DNA from: Bacillota bacterium
Lineage (GTDB): Bacteria > Bacillota > Clostridia > Oscillospirales > Ruminococcaceae
DNA length: 64,000 nucleotides
Direction of reading: 5' to 3'
Assembly (NCBI GenBank): GCA_029572815.1
Contig: JAKPUQ010000089.1
Location: forward strand, 62,001 to 126,000
A program made the position numbers and the translations under genes. A model generated the notes under the pieces. That model was not told where the DNA came from. It saw nothing but the letters and a program-made list of their open reading frames with translations, and did not search any database. Below, one piece after another: positions 24,898 through 34,668 of the stretch (within the stretch, counting starts at the first letter, position 1; every line of letters starts with the position of its first letter).

Positions 24898-25407
24898 TCA
24901 GTATGTCAGGCTGAGGGCATAGCCGTCTATATCGGCAAGGAAGCTGTCAGCAGCTTCGCAGTCATAGCCGTATCTGGAAAAAAGTCCCTTTTTTTCATGT
25001 GTCAGGGGGAGCTGTCTTATGCGCTCCAGCTCTGTCATTGCAAAGACTTTGTCGGCGCCGTTCCTGAGCTTGTAGATGAGCTCGTTATAGGCGCTTATCT
25101 TAGCATCGAAATCATTCAGGGAATAGCCGCACTTGACTCTTTTCAGCCTGCCGTATACAGCCAGCTTGTATCCCTCAAGCTCTCTGCGGTATCTTGCGAT
25201 ATATTCATCTACTTTCTGCGGGTCTGTGCCGACAGCGACCACAGGTATAGGCTCAGCTATAAGAGCGTCAGCCTGATGTATAGCATTGACCTGAGGGATC
25301 TTTCCATCCTTGACATCTGCTACCAGCTTGTTGAGCCTTCCTATTTTTACTAATGCAGTACTGTGATCGTAGCCGTTAGGAACTTTGTCCAGGATGATCG
25401 CTTCCAT
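24898..25407 (-). CDS. Tandem GYD-motif protein, third of three paralogues
   Basis: The 169-aa protein contains two related modules of about 70 aa. The second (about 98-165) starts with CGYSLNDFDAKI, continues with AMTELERIRQLPLTHEKKGLF and ends with YGYDCEAADSFLADID. The first is degenerate and ends GTDPQKVDEYIARYRREL. The repeated glycine-aromatic-Asp followed by Asp and a hydrophobic pair resembles the N-terminal GYDxxEVDxFL element of DivIVA/GpsB, which binds curved or lipid-rich membrane. No membrane helix is seen. It clusters with two homologues at 25484 and 26023. Similarity to DivIVA is by eye and function is unknown. Confidence 0.72.
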   Translation of the reverse strand: MEAIILDKVPNGYDHSTALVKIGRLNKLVADVKDGKIPQVNAIHQADALIAEPIPVVAVGTDPQKVDEYIARYRRELEGYKLAVYGRLKRVKCGYSLNDFDAKISAYNELIYKLRNGADKVFAMTELERIRQLPLTHEKKGLFSRYGYDCEAADSFLADIDGYALSLTY

Positions 25408-25483
25408 TATGAGTACCTCCTTATGAGTCCTTTATCTTCCCATTAACGCTTCCGGGAGCTTTTCCTCAAGGGAAGACAGGGAT

Positions 25484-25996
25484 TCATCGTATAGTATCGT
25501 AAACATGGGCATCCAGATCGGCGATAAAAGCGTCGATGCGGCCGCGGTCGTAGCCTGTCTTCCAGAGCAGGTGGAATTTTGCTTTCCGCAGAGGAAGCTG
25601 TCTTGCTTTTTCCAGCTCGTTCATTGCAAGGCTCCTGTTCATACCGCCATTGAAGGAAGCTATCACTTTGTTGTAGGCGAAGATCTTAGTTTCAACGCTC
25701 TCGCAGTCATAGCCTGATCTGACGCACTCGATCTTGGCGAAATCCGCAGCTCTGAACATGGTGAGCCTGGTCTCATATTCGTCAAGGATAAAATCCACCT
25801 TTTCCATTTCAAAGCCGTTGATGCTTTCGGCCAGAGGGACAGCCTTAAGTTCCTCAACTCTTTTTCGTACCTCTTCCTCGGTAAGACCGTCATACGTCAG
25901 ACCTGTGAGAAGGTCGCGGTATTCGTGAAACCTTTCGTAAAAGTCGTTCCTGTCATAGCCGTGTTCGACTTTGAACAGTATCCTGCGTTCATCCAT
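25484..25996 (-). CDS. Tandem GYD-motif protein, second of three paralogues
   Basis: The 170-aa protein carries two modules. The first starts HGYDRNDFYERF and ends NGFEMEKVDFILDEYETRL; the second starts SGYDCESVETKIFAYN, continues AMNELEKARQLPLRKAKF and ends TGYDRGRIDAFIADLDAHV. The end of the second module matches the corresponding part of the 169-aa and 90-aa neighbours at many positions, so the three genes arose by duplication. Charge is balanced and there is no signal peptide. No enzyme motif is visible. Confidence 0.73.
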   Translation of the reverse strand: MDERRILFKVEHGYDRNDFYERFHEYRDLLTGLTYDGLTEEEVRKRVEELKAVPLAESINGFEMEKVDFILDEYETRLTMFRAADFAKIECVRSGYDCESVETKIFAYNKVIASFNGGMNRSLAMNELEKARQLPLRKAKFHLLWKTGYDRGRIDAFIADLDAHVYDTIR

Positions 25997-26022
25997 ATCC
26001 GTTTATTTCTCTGAAGCTGCTT

Positions 26023-26295
26023 TTATCGGGCTGATGCCAGGGCGGCAGCTATCTGTCCTTCCAGATCGGCAATGTAATTGTCCGTATCTTCGACGGCAAA
26101 GCCGGTTTTTCCGAAAAATCCGTCCTTTTCCTTCCTGATGGGGCGCTGGCGGACCTTTTCCAGCTCGGGCATTATCTTTGAGCTGTCCATGCCTTCCTCC
26201 GCCATCATCAGCAGAGCGCTCAGAGCGTCGATCTTAGTAAGCACATCGGTTTTGTTATAGCCGCCTTTTTCGCTTCTGAGTACCTCAGATCTCAT
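26023..26295 (-). CDS. GYD-motif protein, first and shortest of three paralogues
   Basis: The 90-aa protein is a single module: GGYNKTDVLTKIDALSALL, then MPELEKVRQRPIRKEKDGFF, then KTGFAVEDTDNYIADLEGQI. It defines the basic unit that occurs twice in each of the two following genes. Its GYx and TDNYIADL ends resemble DivIVA-type motifs. It lies 31 bases after gmd on the same strand. The role is unknown; the position among polysaccharide genes suggests placement or scaffolding of the synthesis complex, as inference only. Confidence 0.72.
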   Translation of the reverse strand: MRSEVLRSEKGGYNKTDVLTKIDALSALLMMAEEGMDSSKIMPELEKVRQRPIRKEKDGFFGKTGFAVEDTDNYIADLEGQIAAALASAR

Positions 26296-26326
26296 AATAC
26301 CGCCCCCCTTATTGACAGCTGAAAGC

Positions 26327-27364
<1,038 letters not shown>

Positions 27365-27431
27365 TTATATTACTCCTTTTTTGCAATTAAGCGTATATAT
27401 CATACCGGAGACCTGAGCCTCCGATGTGTCA

Positions 27432-28496
27432 TCATACCAGTTCGTCCCTGCCCTGCTCTTTCAGCTGAGCAATGACCTTTTTCACGTCCTGGGTGTTGTT
27501 TTTCGAGCAAACCAGCAGAACGTCATCGGTATCCACGATGATAATGTCCCTTGTGCCCACGGCAGCGATGAGACGCTTTCCGCCGCATACCGTAGTGCGC
27601 TTTGAGTCTATGGCGATAACGTCGCCGTCGATGAAGTTCTTGTCGTCATCGGTCTCGTTTATGCGCTCCACAGCCAGCCAGCTTCCCACGTCGTCCCAGC
27701 CGAAGCTTCCGGGGATAGTGTAGATGTGTCTTGCCTTTTCCATGATGCCGAAGTCCACGGACTCGCTTCTGAAGGCGGTGAACTCCTTCACCAGCACCTC
27801 GTTGAAGCTGTCAGTGCCGTAAGCCTGTCCTATGCGCATCGCGCCCTCATAGATGTCGGGCATGAGTTCCTTCAGGTTGAACATGATGGAGGAAATCTTC
27901 CACACGAACATACCGCTGTTCCAGAGGTATCTTCCCGAGGCAAGGTACTCCTTGGCGGTGGGGAGGTCGGGCTTCTCAACGAAGCGCTCAACGGCGTAGA
28001 CATCGCCCTTTTCCTCGCCGAAATTGATGTAGCCATAGCCTGTTTCGGGGTACTCTGGAGTGATACCGATAGTGACGAGGCGCTTGCCCTTTTCCGCAGA
28101 GCGTATAGCCTTTTTCAGCGTATTGAGGTAGATGTCCTCATAGCCGATAAGGTGGTCGGAGGGGAGCACCAGCATAATGGCGTCCTCATATTTCCTGCCG
28201 ATGACTGCCGCCGCAAAGGCTATGCAGGGAGCTGTGTTCCTTGCGCAGGGCTCAGCCAGGATATTCTCCTTCGGTATATCGGGGAGCTGGTCAAGCACCA
28301 GCTCGGTGTATGCTGCATTGGTCACGATAAAAATGTCCTCAGCCTCAACAATGGGGCGGAGCCTTTTCACCGTTTTCTGTATCATGGTCTCGCCGTCCTT
28401 TGTCAGCGAGAGGAACTGCTTTGGTGTTGCGTTGCGGCTCTTGGGCCAGAAACGCTCTCCTCTGCCGCCTGCCATGATAACTGCTGTGATCTTCAT
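27432..28496 (-). CDS. manC: Mannose-1-phosphate guanylyltransferase
   Basis: ManC makes GDP-mannose from mannose-1-phosphate and GTP. The 354-aa protein has the nucleotidyltransferase signature MAGGRGERFWPKSRNATPKQF at its N-terminus, LVLPSDHLI near 110, FVEKPD near 170 and the metal-site NSGMFVW near 190. It lacks the C-terminal phosphomannose isomerase domain of the bifunctional type, so a separate isomerase must exist elsewhere. Its start overlaps the upstream transferase stop by 4 bases. Confidence 0.95.
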   Translation of the reverse strand: MKITAVIMAGGRGERFWPKSRNATPKQFLSLTKDGETMIQKTVKRLRPIVEAEDIFIVTNAAYTELVLDQLPDIPKENILAEPCARNTAPCIAFAAAVIGRKYEDAIMLVLPSDHLIGYEDIYLNTLKKAIRSAEKGKRLVTIGITPEYPETGYGYINFGEEKGDVYAVERFVEKPDLPTAKEYLASGRYLWNSGMFVWKISSIMFNLKELMPDIYEGAMRIGQAYGTDSFNEVLVKEFTAFRSESVDFGIMEKARHIYTIPGSFGWDDVGSWLAVERINETDDDKNFIDGDVIAIDSKRTTVCGGKRLIAAVGTRDIIIVDTDDVLLVCSKNNTQDVKKVIAQLKEQGRDELV

Positions 28497-29881
28497 CTGC
28501 TGTTCTCCTTTTTCTCTTCTGTGAACTTCGGCGCCAGAACGTTCTCGTCTATTTCGGCGTTGTTCTTTGGCGGGAAGAACATGGTCTTTATAGTCATGAG
28601 TATTATCTGAAGGTCCAGACGTATCGAGTAATTCTCGATATACATCAGGTCCATTTTTAGCTTGTCATAGGGGGTGGTGTCATAGGCGCCCGTTACCTGT
28701 GCATAGCCCGTAAGTCCTGCCTTTACCTTAAGACGGAAGCCGAATTCCGGCATTTCCTTCTTGTACTCCTCGGTAAGCTCGGGACGCTCGGGGCGCGGTC
28801 CTACCACGGACATATCGCCCTTGAGAATGTTGAGAAGCTGTGGAAATTCGTCCACTCTGAACTTTCTCAGTATCTTTCCCACGGGAGTTATGCGCTCGTC
28901 CTCCTCTGTGGCGAGACGCGCCTTGCCGTCCTTTTCCGCGTCAACTATCATGCTGCGGAACTTGTATACGTAGAATTCCCTGCCGTGTAGGGTCAGGCGC
29001 TTCTGCTTGTAGAACACGGGACCGCGGTCATAGAGCTTTACCGCTATAGCTGCTATTATCATGAAGGGCGCGGCAGGTATCAGCGCTATCAGCGAGAATA
29101 TGATGTCGAAGGTGCGCTTGATGAGCTGCTGCTCGAAATCCAGACCGTAGTTGCGGCACAGCATGAGGGGAGTGTCGAAAAGGCGTATATCGTCGGCTCC
29201 TCTTATTATAATATCTGATATTTTGGGGGCTATATACGCGCGTTTTGAGTGCTCGAAGCAGAATTTCAGGTAGTCGTTTCTCTGCTCGGCAGGTATATCG
29301 CAGACGATAGCGCCCTCGTATTTCATTATGAGCTCTCTCACCTTTTCGGGGGGCTCGGTTATGCTTATGGACTCGCATATCATGTACTTGTCCACGCGCT
29401 GGCTCATTTTCAGCACCAGAGCTGCCGCCTGATGGCTTCTGTAGATGATGACCAGCTTTCTGGGCGGGTATATCATGAAGTAGAGCTTTCCCGCCAGCAG
29501 GGTCCACAGGGCGATGACTCCCATATCCACGCAGGACATGAATATGACAGGTGAAACCGCCATGAAATGTCTGCCGATAAGGCTGATGAGGAAGTACGAC
29601 ACCGTGTTGACGCATATCATGGATATCATTTGTGAATAGAGCATATCAGTTTTCTTGAGATAGCCCAGCTTGAAGCCGCCATAGGCTCTGAAAAACAGCC
29701 ATACCAGCAGACAGTAGATAGAGATGAGTACCCAGTTTCCACGCCTGTAGTAGGGGAGGATTATCTCCTCGCTGTAGTTTCTGTACCACACAAAGGCGAA
29801 TATACCTGTGAGCATACCCAGAAGCAGCATACTGGAGATAAAGGTGACAAATCTTTTATAAAGGTCCTTGTTTTTGTTCAT
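28493..29881 (-). CDS. Polyprenyl-phosphate sugar-1-phosphate transferase (priming enzyme)
   Basis: This 462-aa protein starts surface polysaccharide assembly by moving a sugar-1-phosphate onto undecaprenyl phosphate. It has four N-terminal helices (about residues 13-32, 46-64, 78-100, 106-130), a CoA-binding-like cytoplasmic domain, a fifth hydrophobic segment near 255-275 and the C-terminal catalytic domain with KRTFDI, VYKFRSM, RVDEFPQLLNILKGDMSVVG, PRPE and KAGLTGYAQV. This is the WbaP/CpsE/WcaJ type. It is the first gene after the operon promoter. The priming sugar could be glucose, galactose or another; sequence alone does not say. Confidence 0.93.
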   Translation of the reverse strand: MNKNKDLYKRFVTFISSMLLLGMLTGIFAFVWYRNYSEEIILPYYRRGNWVLISIYCLLVWLFFRAYGGFKLGYLKKTDMLYSQMISMICVNTVSYFLISLIGRHFMAVSPVIFMSCVDMGVIALWTLLAGKLYFMIYPPRKLVIIYRSHQAAALVLKMSQRVDKYMICESISITEPPEKVRELIMKYEGAIVCDIPAEQRNDYLKFCFEHSKRAYIAPKISDIIIRGADDIRLFDTPLMLCRNYGLDFEQQLIKRTFDIIFSLIALIPAAPFMIIAAIAVKLYDRGPVFYKQKRLTLHGREFYVYKFRSMIVDAEKDGKARLATEEDERITPVGKILRKFRVDEFPQLLNILKGDMSVVGPRPERPELTEEYKKEMPEFGFRLKVKAGLTGYAQVTGAYDTTPYDKLKMDLMYIENYSIRLDLQIILMTIKTMFFPPKNNAEIDENVLAPKFTEEKKENSR

Positions 29882-29973
29882 AATCCTTATCCGTTTACCG
29901 TGACGGACACAGTCTCCTTATAGTTCTTTTTGTTTGTTTCTTTCTACTCAGCCGCATGAAGCGGCACAAAGTT

Positions 29974-30002
29974 ATTATAACAAATCGTCGGAGCTATGTC
30001 AA
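29974..30002 (-). promoter_or_regulatory. Sigma-A promoter of the polysaccharide/GDP-rhamnose operon
   Basis: On the minus strand TTGACA (30002-29997), a 17-base spacer and TATAAT (29979-29974) match consensus. A short GCCGC/GCGGC hairpin (29951-29965) lies in the early leader, about 70 bases before the first gene. Confidence 0.88.
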
Positions 30003-30060
30003 TACGGAACGGCGGAAAGGGCAATAAATGCACATCTTTTGCAGCATATTGCACAAATAC

Positions 30061-31083
30061 TCAGCTGCCCGATACGGTACAGTTCGGATAGTAGTGAGCC
30101 AGTATCTCCTGCCAGCTGCTGCCTTCGGAAGCCATGGCGTCGGCGCCGTACTGGCTCATGCCCACGCCGTGTCCGAAGCCCTTTGTGGTGATGATGATCT
30201 CATCTCCCTCACAGCGCACATCGAAGGCGGCGGAGCGCAGGTCAAGGGCTGCGCGGAGCTGACTTCCCGTGACGGTGCGGTCTCCCGCCGAGACCTCCGG
30301 CACTGTTCCCGAGCCGGAGACTGTGAGTATCCTCAGCCATTCCTCATTATTATCTCCTAAGCTGACGCCCTCAAAGGCTGTTTCCAGAGCGGTCTTCAGC
30401 TCCTCTGCCGTGAACCGCTTGTCCTCGCGGAATTTCGGCGCCGTCAGGTCGGAGCGGCTGTCCACCTCCACAAGGTAGTCCACAGGGGAGCCCCAGGCGT
30501 TCTCGGCGCTTTCTGTAAAGCCTGCCGACATGGAGTGGAAGGCGGCAATGATAGGAGCTCCGTCATAGGTGAGGATATAGGGCAGGACCTCATCGGCAGC
30601 TGCGGATATTTTCCTGTAGTCCCGTTCAAAGCGGTCACCGAACCGCTCCTTTATCTCCTCTTTGGTGAAAAAGCCCTGATATTTTGAAGTATCGTCGGAA
30701 AAGTCTGCGCCCATAAGCTCCGGAGTGGGGGACTCGCTCTCGCGGAGACGCTGACGCTCGGCGTAGGTGTGGGCGGCAACAGCCTGTGCCTTCAGAGCCT
30801 CCTCCCCGAAGGAGGCAGGCATCTCCGCGCAGACCGCTCCGATGACGTAGTCGCGGACGGACACCTCCATGACCTGTCCGCTCTCTGTGTCCAGCACCTT
30901 GTAGGGCTTGTCGGAAAACGAGGGGATATCGGCAGAACTGCTGCTTGGTAAGGGCGATTTCACGGGCAGAACGGTAATGCTGCCGGCTTCCTTCACAGAT
31001 CCCTTTCCCGTGGCGGCAGGAAGGGCAGGGATCACCGTCACCGAGAGTATGAGCAGCAGAGCTGCGGCAAAGTGTTTTTTCAT
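30061..31083 (-). CDS. spoIID: SpoIID-type peptidoglycan lytic transglycosylase
   Basis: SpoIID degrades septal peptidoglycan during engulfment in sporulating Firmicutes, with SpoIIP and SpoIIM. The 340-aa protein has an N-terminal anchor (residues 4-22), a Ser/Pro-rich stretch, and the SpoIID domain from about 70, with the catalytic glutamate in CAEMPASFGEEALKAQAVAA, AFHSMSAGFTESAENAWG and the C-terminal TTKGFGHGVGMSQYGA. The length matches Bacillus SpoIID (343 aa). A sigma-E promoter would be expected, but no confident match was found in the 120 bases upstream. It is divergent from the citrate synthase gene. Confidence 0.9.
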   Translation of the reverse strand: MKKHFAAALLLILSVTVIPALPAATGKGSVKEAGSITVLPVKSPLPSSSSADIPSFSDKPYKVLDTESGQVMEVSVRDYVIGAVCAEMPASFGEEALKAQAVAAHTYAERQRLRESESPTPELMGADFSDDTSKYQGFFTKEEIKERFGDRFERDYRKISAAADEVLPYILTYDGAPIIAAFHSMSAGFTESAENAWGSPVDYLVEVDSRSDLTAPKFREDKRFTAEELKTALETAFEGVSLGDNNEEWLRILTVSGSGTVPEVSAGDRTVTGSQLRAALDLRSAAFDVRCEGDEIIITTKGFGHGVGMSQYGADAMASEGSSWQEILAHYYPNCTVSGS

Positions 31084-31153
31084 AAGCTTCTCCTTTCGGC
31101 AGAATGTACAGGAACATACGTTTTATACTATACCTTTATATTGGAAATAACAT

Positions 31154-31182
31154 TTGACATCACTCTGAATATGGTGTATAAT
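31154..31182 (+). promoter_or_regulatory. Sigma-A promoter of the citrate synthase gene
   Basis: TTGACA (31154-31159), 17-base spacer, TATAAT (31177-31182). The likely transcript start is only about 25 bases upstream of the gene start. Confidence 0.9.
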
Positions 31183-31212
31183 TAATAATGAATATGTTTT
31201 AGGAGTGTGATC

Positions 31213-32574
31213 ATGATGCCGTCATACATTTCAGGCGCCAATATTACAGATTTATGCGGGAGACTTGCGGATAATACCGTTATCGAACCGTCTCTCTATG
31301 AAAAATATCATGTCAAGAGAGGACTTCGCAACAGCGACGGCACAGGTGTAATGGCAGGTATCACCAATATCTGCAACGTACACGGATATGTTATGAACGA
31401 GGGCGAAAGAGAGCCTATCCCCGGTCAGCTCATCTACAGAGGCTATAATATCAACGACCTCGTTGAGAACGTAGAAGCAGATGACCGCTACGGCTATGAG
31501 GAGACTGCTTTCCTCCTTCTTTTCGGCCATCTTCCCAATGTGAAGGAGCTCAAGACCTTCAGCTCCTATATCTCCGTAAAGAGAGACCTCCCCAACGGCT
31601 TCGTTGAGGATATGATACTCAAGGCTCCCTCAAAGAATATCATGAACAAGCTTGCACGTTCCGTGCTGGCTCTGTATTCCTACGATGACGAGTGCGAGAA
31701 CAAGGGGCTTGAGAACGAGATGCGCACCGCGGTAAGCCTTATCGCAAAAATGCCTGTCATCATGGCTAACGCCTATCAGGTAAAGCGCAGAGTATTCGAC
31801 AACCAGAGCATGATAATGCATCCCATAAATTATGAGGAGAACACTGCACAGTGTATACTTTCCTTCCTCCGTCCCGACAGACAGTACACCAAGGACGAGG
31901 CTCAGATGCTGGACCGGCTCCTTATGCTCCAGGCTGAGCACGGCGGCGGAAACAACTCCACCTTCACCTGCCGCGTACTGACATCATCGGGCACAGACCC
32001 CTATTCCGCTTACTCCTCAGCTATATGCTCCCTCAAGGGGCCACGTCACGGCGGCGCAAACCTCCAGGTGATACATATGCTGGATAACTTCAAGGAGAAC
32101 ATAAAGAACTGGGAGGATGAGGGCGAGGTCGCTGACTATATGCGCAAGACCCTCCGCAAGGAGACCAACGACCATTCCGGCCTTATATACGGCATGGGCC
32201 ATGCGGTATATACCGTTTCCGACCCCCGTGCAGTAATACTCAAGAAAAAGGCTTTCGAGCTTGCAAAGGGCAGAGAGATAGAGGCTGAATTCCGCCTCCT
32301 TGAGACCATCGAGAGGCTCACTCCCGAGATATTCAAGGAAATGAAGGGCAGCACCAAGGCTATGTGTGCCAACGTGGATATGTATTCTGGTCTGGTTTAC
32401 AGAATGCTGGGCATACCCGATGAGCTGTTCACTCCTCTCTTTGCAGTTGCCCGTATGGCAGGCTGGGCTGCACACCGTATGGAGGAGATACTCACAGGCG
32501 GAAGGATAATCCGTCCGGCTTACAAGGCTATCGCCAAGGAAAAGGAATACATAAAGCTCACCGAACGTGAGTGA
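31213..32574 (+). CDS. gltA: Citrate synthase (si type)
   Basis: Condenses oxaloacetate with acetyl-CoA to citrate; in an anaerobe it most likely feeds glutamate synthesis. The 453-aa protein has the catalytic residues in LQAEHGGGNNSTF (His), GMGHAVYTVSDPRA (His) and NVDMYSG (Asp), plus CSLKGPRHGGAN. Start 31213 is chosen because AGGAG lies seven bases upstream; the GTG at 31207 is too close. It has a longer N-terminus and central region than the 370-aa Bacillus type. The downstream lipoprotein gene follows by 10 bases, so the two are probably co-transcribed. Confidence 0.95.
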   Translation: MMPSYISGANITDLCGRLADNTVIEPSLYEKYHVKRGLRNSDGTGVMAGITNICNVHGYVMNEGEREPIPGQLIYRGYNINDLVENVEADDRYGYEETAFLLLFGHLPNVKELKTFSSYISVKRDLPNGFVEDMILKAPSKNIMNKLARSVLALYSYDDECENKGLENEMRTAVSLIAKMPVIMANAYQVKRRVFDNQSMIMHPINYEENTAQCILSFLRPDRQYTKDEAQMLDRLLMLQAEHGGGNNSTFTCRVLTSSGTDPYSAYSSAICSLKGPRHGGANLQVIHMLDNFKENIKNWEDEGEVADYMRKTLRKETNDHSGLIYGMGHAVYTVSDPRAVILKKKAFELAKGREIEAEFRLLETIERLTPEIFKEMKGSTKAMCANVDMYSGLVYRMLGIPDELFTPLFAVARMAGWAAHRMEEILTGGRIIRPAYKAIAKEKEYIKLTERE

Positions 32575-32584
32575 TCTTACGGAT

Positions 32585-33907
32585 ATGAAAAAGATACAGG
32601 CTTTCTTCACAGCCCTCATGACGGGGGCTGCGCTTACGGGCTGTTCCTTCGGCGCAAGCATAGACACACTTATGTCACCGCCGAAGCTGAGCGTCGAGGA
32701 GGAGCAGATATACTCTGCACTGACAAACTCCATCGGCACTTCCATAAGCCTTAAATACCCCAAGTCGGGAAAGTATCTCTCGGCTTTCATCATAGAGGAC
32801 ATCGACGGCGACGGCGATAACGAAGCCCTGGTCTTCTACGAGAGGAACAACCATGCCGCGGACGAAAACCCGCTGCGCATAAAGCTTCTCGAGAAGGAGG
32901 GCGGCAAGTGGAGCTCGGTGTACGATACTGCTGCGGAAGGCACTGAGATCGAAAAGGTCATGATCTCAAAGCTGGGCTCCAGTGACAGGATAAACATCAT
33001 TATCGGCACCGGCATGATAAACCGTTCGGAAAAGAACGTCTCTATCTACAACTGCGTTGACGGCGTCCTTGAGGAGCCTATATTCTCCGACTCCTATGCC
33101 TTTTTCGACGTCAAGGACCTTGACATGGACGGCGAAATGGAGTTCCTGCGGCTCACGGGAGCCTCGGGCGGCACAGAGGCTGCGGTAGAGGCTTACAAGC
33201 TGCATGAGGACGGCACATACGACAGAGCGTGGCAGCCCCTCAGCGGCAGCTTCACGGAATTTGACAACATAAGCTACGGCAAGGTGGGAAGCGTGAAAAC
33301 GGGACTGTATATCGACGCGGTCTCGGGCACGGGCTCCATTCAGACCGATGTGGTATATATGGATGACGGTGCTCTCCACAAGGTGTTCAACACTCCCGAG
33401 GAGTCGGCAGATACCGTTCGTCCCGCAGGCTGCACCTGCTTCGATGTGGACGGGGACGGAAGTCCCGAGATACCTGTCCAGTATGTAGCTCCCGGCTATG
33501 AGGACTCGGAGGAGGGCGAAAAGCTCAGACTCACCGACTGGATGCAGGTAAGCAATGATTTCAAGCTTGAGAAAAACTATACCTCATACTACAGCGTAAA
33601 TGACGGCTATATCTTCCTTTTTCCCGATAAATGGGAGAATATGGTCACCGTCAAGCGCGATATCGTCAATGATGAGATAGTATTCTGCACCTACGGCGAT
33701 GAAGGCATGGGCAGGAAGCTGCTCCATATCTTCTGCGCAGAGGACCAGCCCTCAAGAGAGGACAGGATCTCAGGCGGATATATGCTCATGCATACCAAGG
33801 GCGAATCCGCTTATCTCGCCTGTTTGTCGTCAGAACCGGACACCGGCGGAGACGGACTTTCCATCACTGCGGGAGACGCCGCGGTAGGATTCAGATACAG
33901 AGACTGA
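32585..33907 (+). CDS. Lipoprotein with calcium-loop-like repeats
   Basis: A 440-aa secreted lipoprotein. The start MKKIQAFFTALMTGAALTGC gives a type II signal peptide with lipobox LTGC. The mature part has at least three acidic loops of the EF-hand/VCBS-like form, DIDGDGDNE near 76, DLDMDGEME near 178 and DVDGDGSPE near 288, which may bind calcium and form a beta-propeller-like or integrin-like fold. An in-frame GTG at 32567 would add six residues before the signal peptide and is less likely. Function is unknown; the neighbours are citrate synthase and a two-component system, so it could be a surface sensor. Confidence 0.82.
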   Translation: MKKIQAFFTALMTGAALTGCSFGASIDTLMSPPKLSVEEEQIYSALTNSIGTSISLKYPKSGKYLSAFIIEDIDGDGDNEALVFYERNNHAADENPLRIKLLEKEGGKWSSVYDTAAEGTEIEKVMISKLGSSDRINIIIGTGMINRSEKNVSIYNCVDGVLEEPIFSDSYAFFDVKDLDMDGEMEFLRLTGASGGTEAAVEAYKLHEDGTYDRAWQPLSGSFTEFDNISYGKVGSVKTGLYIDAVSGTGSIQTDVVYMDDGALHKVFNTPEESADTVRPAGCTCFDVDGDGSPEIPVQYVAPGYEDSEEGEKLRLTDWMQVSNDFKLEKNYTSYYSVNDGYIFLFPDKWENMVTVKRDIVNDEIVFCTYGDEGMGRKLLHIFCAEDQPSREDRISGGYMLMHTKGESAYLACLSSEPDTGGDGLSITAGDAAVGFRYRD

Positions 33908-33966
33908 CCACGCAGCAAGTGCTGCTTATATAACAGGAAACTCACACAAAAAGGAGTGGAAAACCG

Positions 33967-34668
33967 ATAAAACGTATACTTATCTGCGAGGACGAGGACA
34001 CTATCCGCGAATTCGTTGTCATAAACCTCAAGCGTGCAGGCTATGACGTTGTGGACGTAAACTGCGGAGAGGCTGCGCTCAAGACCTTTGAGGCTGAGCA
34101 CGGCAACTTCGATATAGTTCTCCTTGATATAATGATGCCCGGTATCGATGGCTTCACCGTGTGCAAGAAGATACGCGAGAAAAGCTCTACCATAGGCATT
34201 ATCATGCTCACCGCAAGGACTCAGGAGATGGACAAGGTCAGCGGCCTCATGATAGGCGCCGATGACTACATCACCAAGCCCTTTTCTCCCTCTGAGCTCA
34301 CTGCAAGAGTGGACGCTATTTACCGCCGCGTCTGCATGAGCTTCATCAAGAACGAGAAGCAGTCCGTCATCGAGAGCGGTCCCTTCGTGCTGAACCTCAA
34401 GAGCCGCACCGTCACCAAGAACGGCGAGCAGATAGAGCTCACTCAGGTGGAGTACCAGATACTTGAGTTCTTCATGAACAACAAGAATACAGCTCTTGAC
34501 CGCGCCAGCATTCTCGACCACATCTGGGGCGAGAGCTACTACGGCGACGATAAGATAGTCGATGTAAATATCAGACGTATCAGAATGAAGATAGAGGAAG
34601 AGCCCTCAAACCCCAAGTATATCATAACTATCTGGGGCTACGGCTATAAATGGAATGATATGCAGTAA
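33967..34668 (+). CDS. OmpR/PhoB-family response regulator with apparent AUA start
   Basis: The frame encodes a receiver domain followed by a winged-helix DNA-binding domain, about 233 aa. Receiver residues are ICEDED near 6-11, the phosphorylated Asp54 in VLLDIMMPG, LTAR and TKPF; the C-terminal domain ends with DVNIRRIRMKIEEEP and IITIWGYGYKW. All of the family is present only if translation begins at or near 33967, where the codon is ATA, ten bases past AAGGAG. No ATG, GTG, TTG or CTG occurs in frame between the upstream stop at 33931 and the GTG at 34051, and starting at 34051 would remove the first strand and acidic pocket. So the gene starts at AUA or the sequence has a G-to-A change. 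Its stop overlaps the kinase start. Confidence 0.85.
   Translation: MKRILICEDEDTIREFVVINLKRAGYDVVDVNCGEAALKTFEAEHGNFDIVLLDIMMPGIDGFTVCKKIREKSSTIGIIMLTARTQEMDKVSGLMIGADDYITKPFSPSELTARVDAIYRRVCMSFIKNEKQSVIESGPFVLNLKSRTVTKNGEQIELTQVEYQILEFFMNNKNTALDRASILDHIWGESYYGDDKIVDVNIRRIRMKIEEEPSNPKYIITIWGYGYKWNDMQ

Noticed and set aside
27726-28610. 294-aa plus-strand frame opposite manC
   Set aside because: Antisense shadow of a clearly recognised gene; no start signal or family features.
32017-32802. 261-aa minus-strand frame opposite the citrate synthase end
   Set aside because: Spans two plus-strand genes and has no recognisable domain.
34051-34668. GTG at 34051 as start of the response regulator
   Set aside because: It would remove the first strand and the acidic pocket of the receiver domain, and no ribosome site is upstream.
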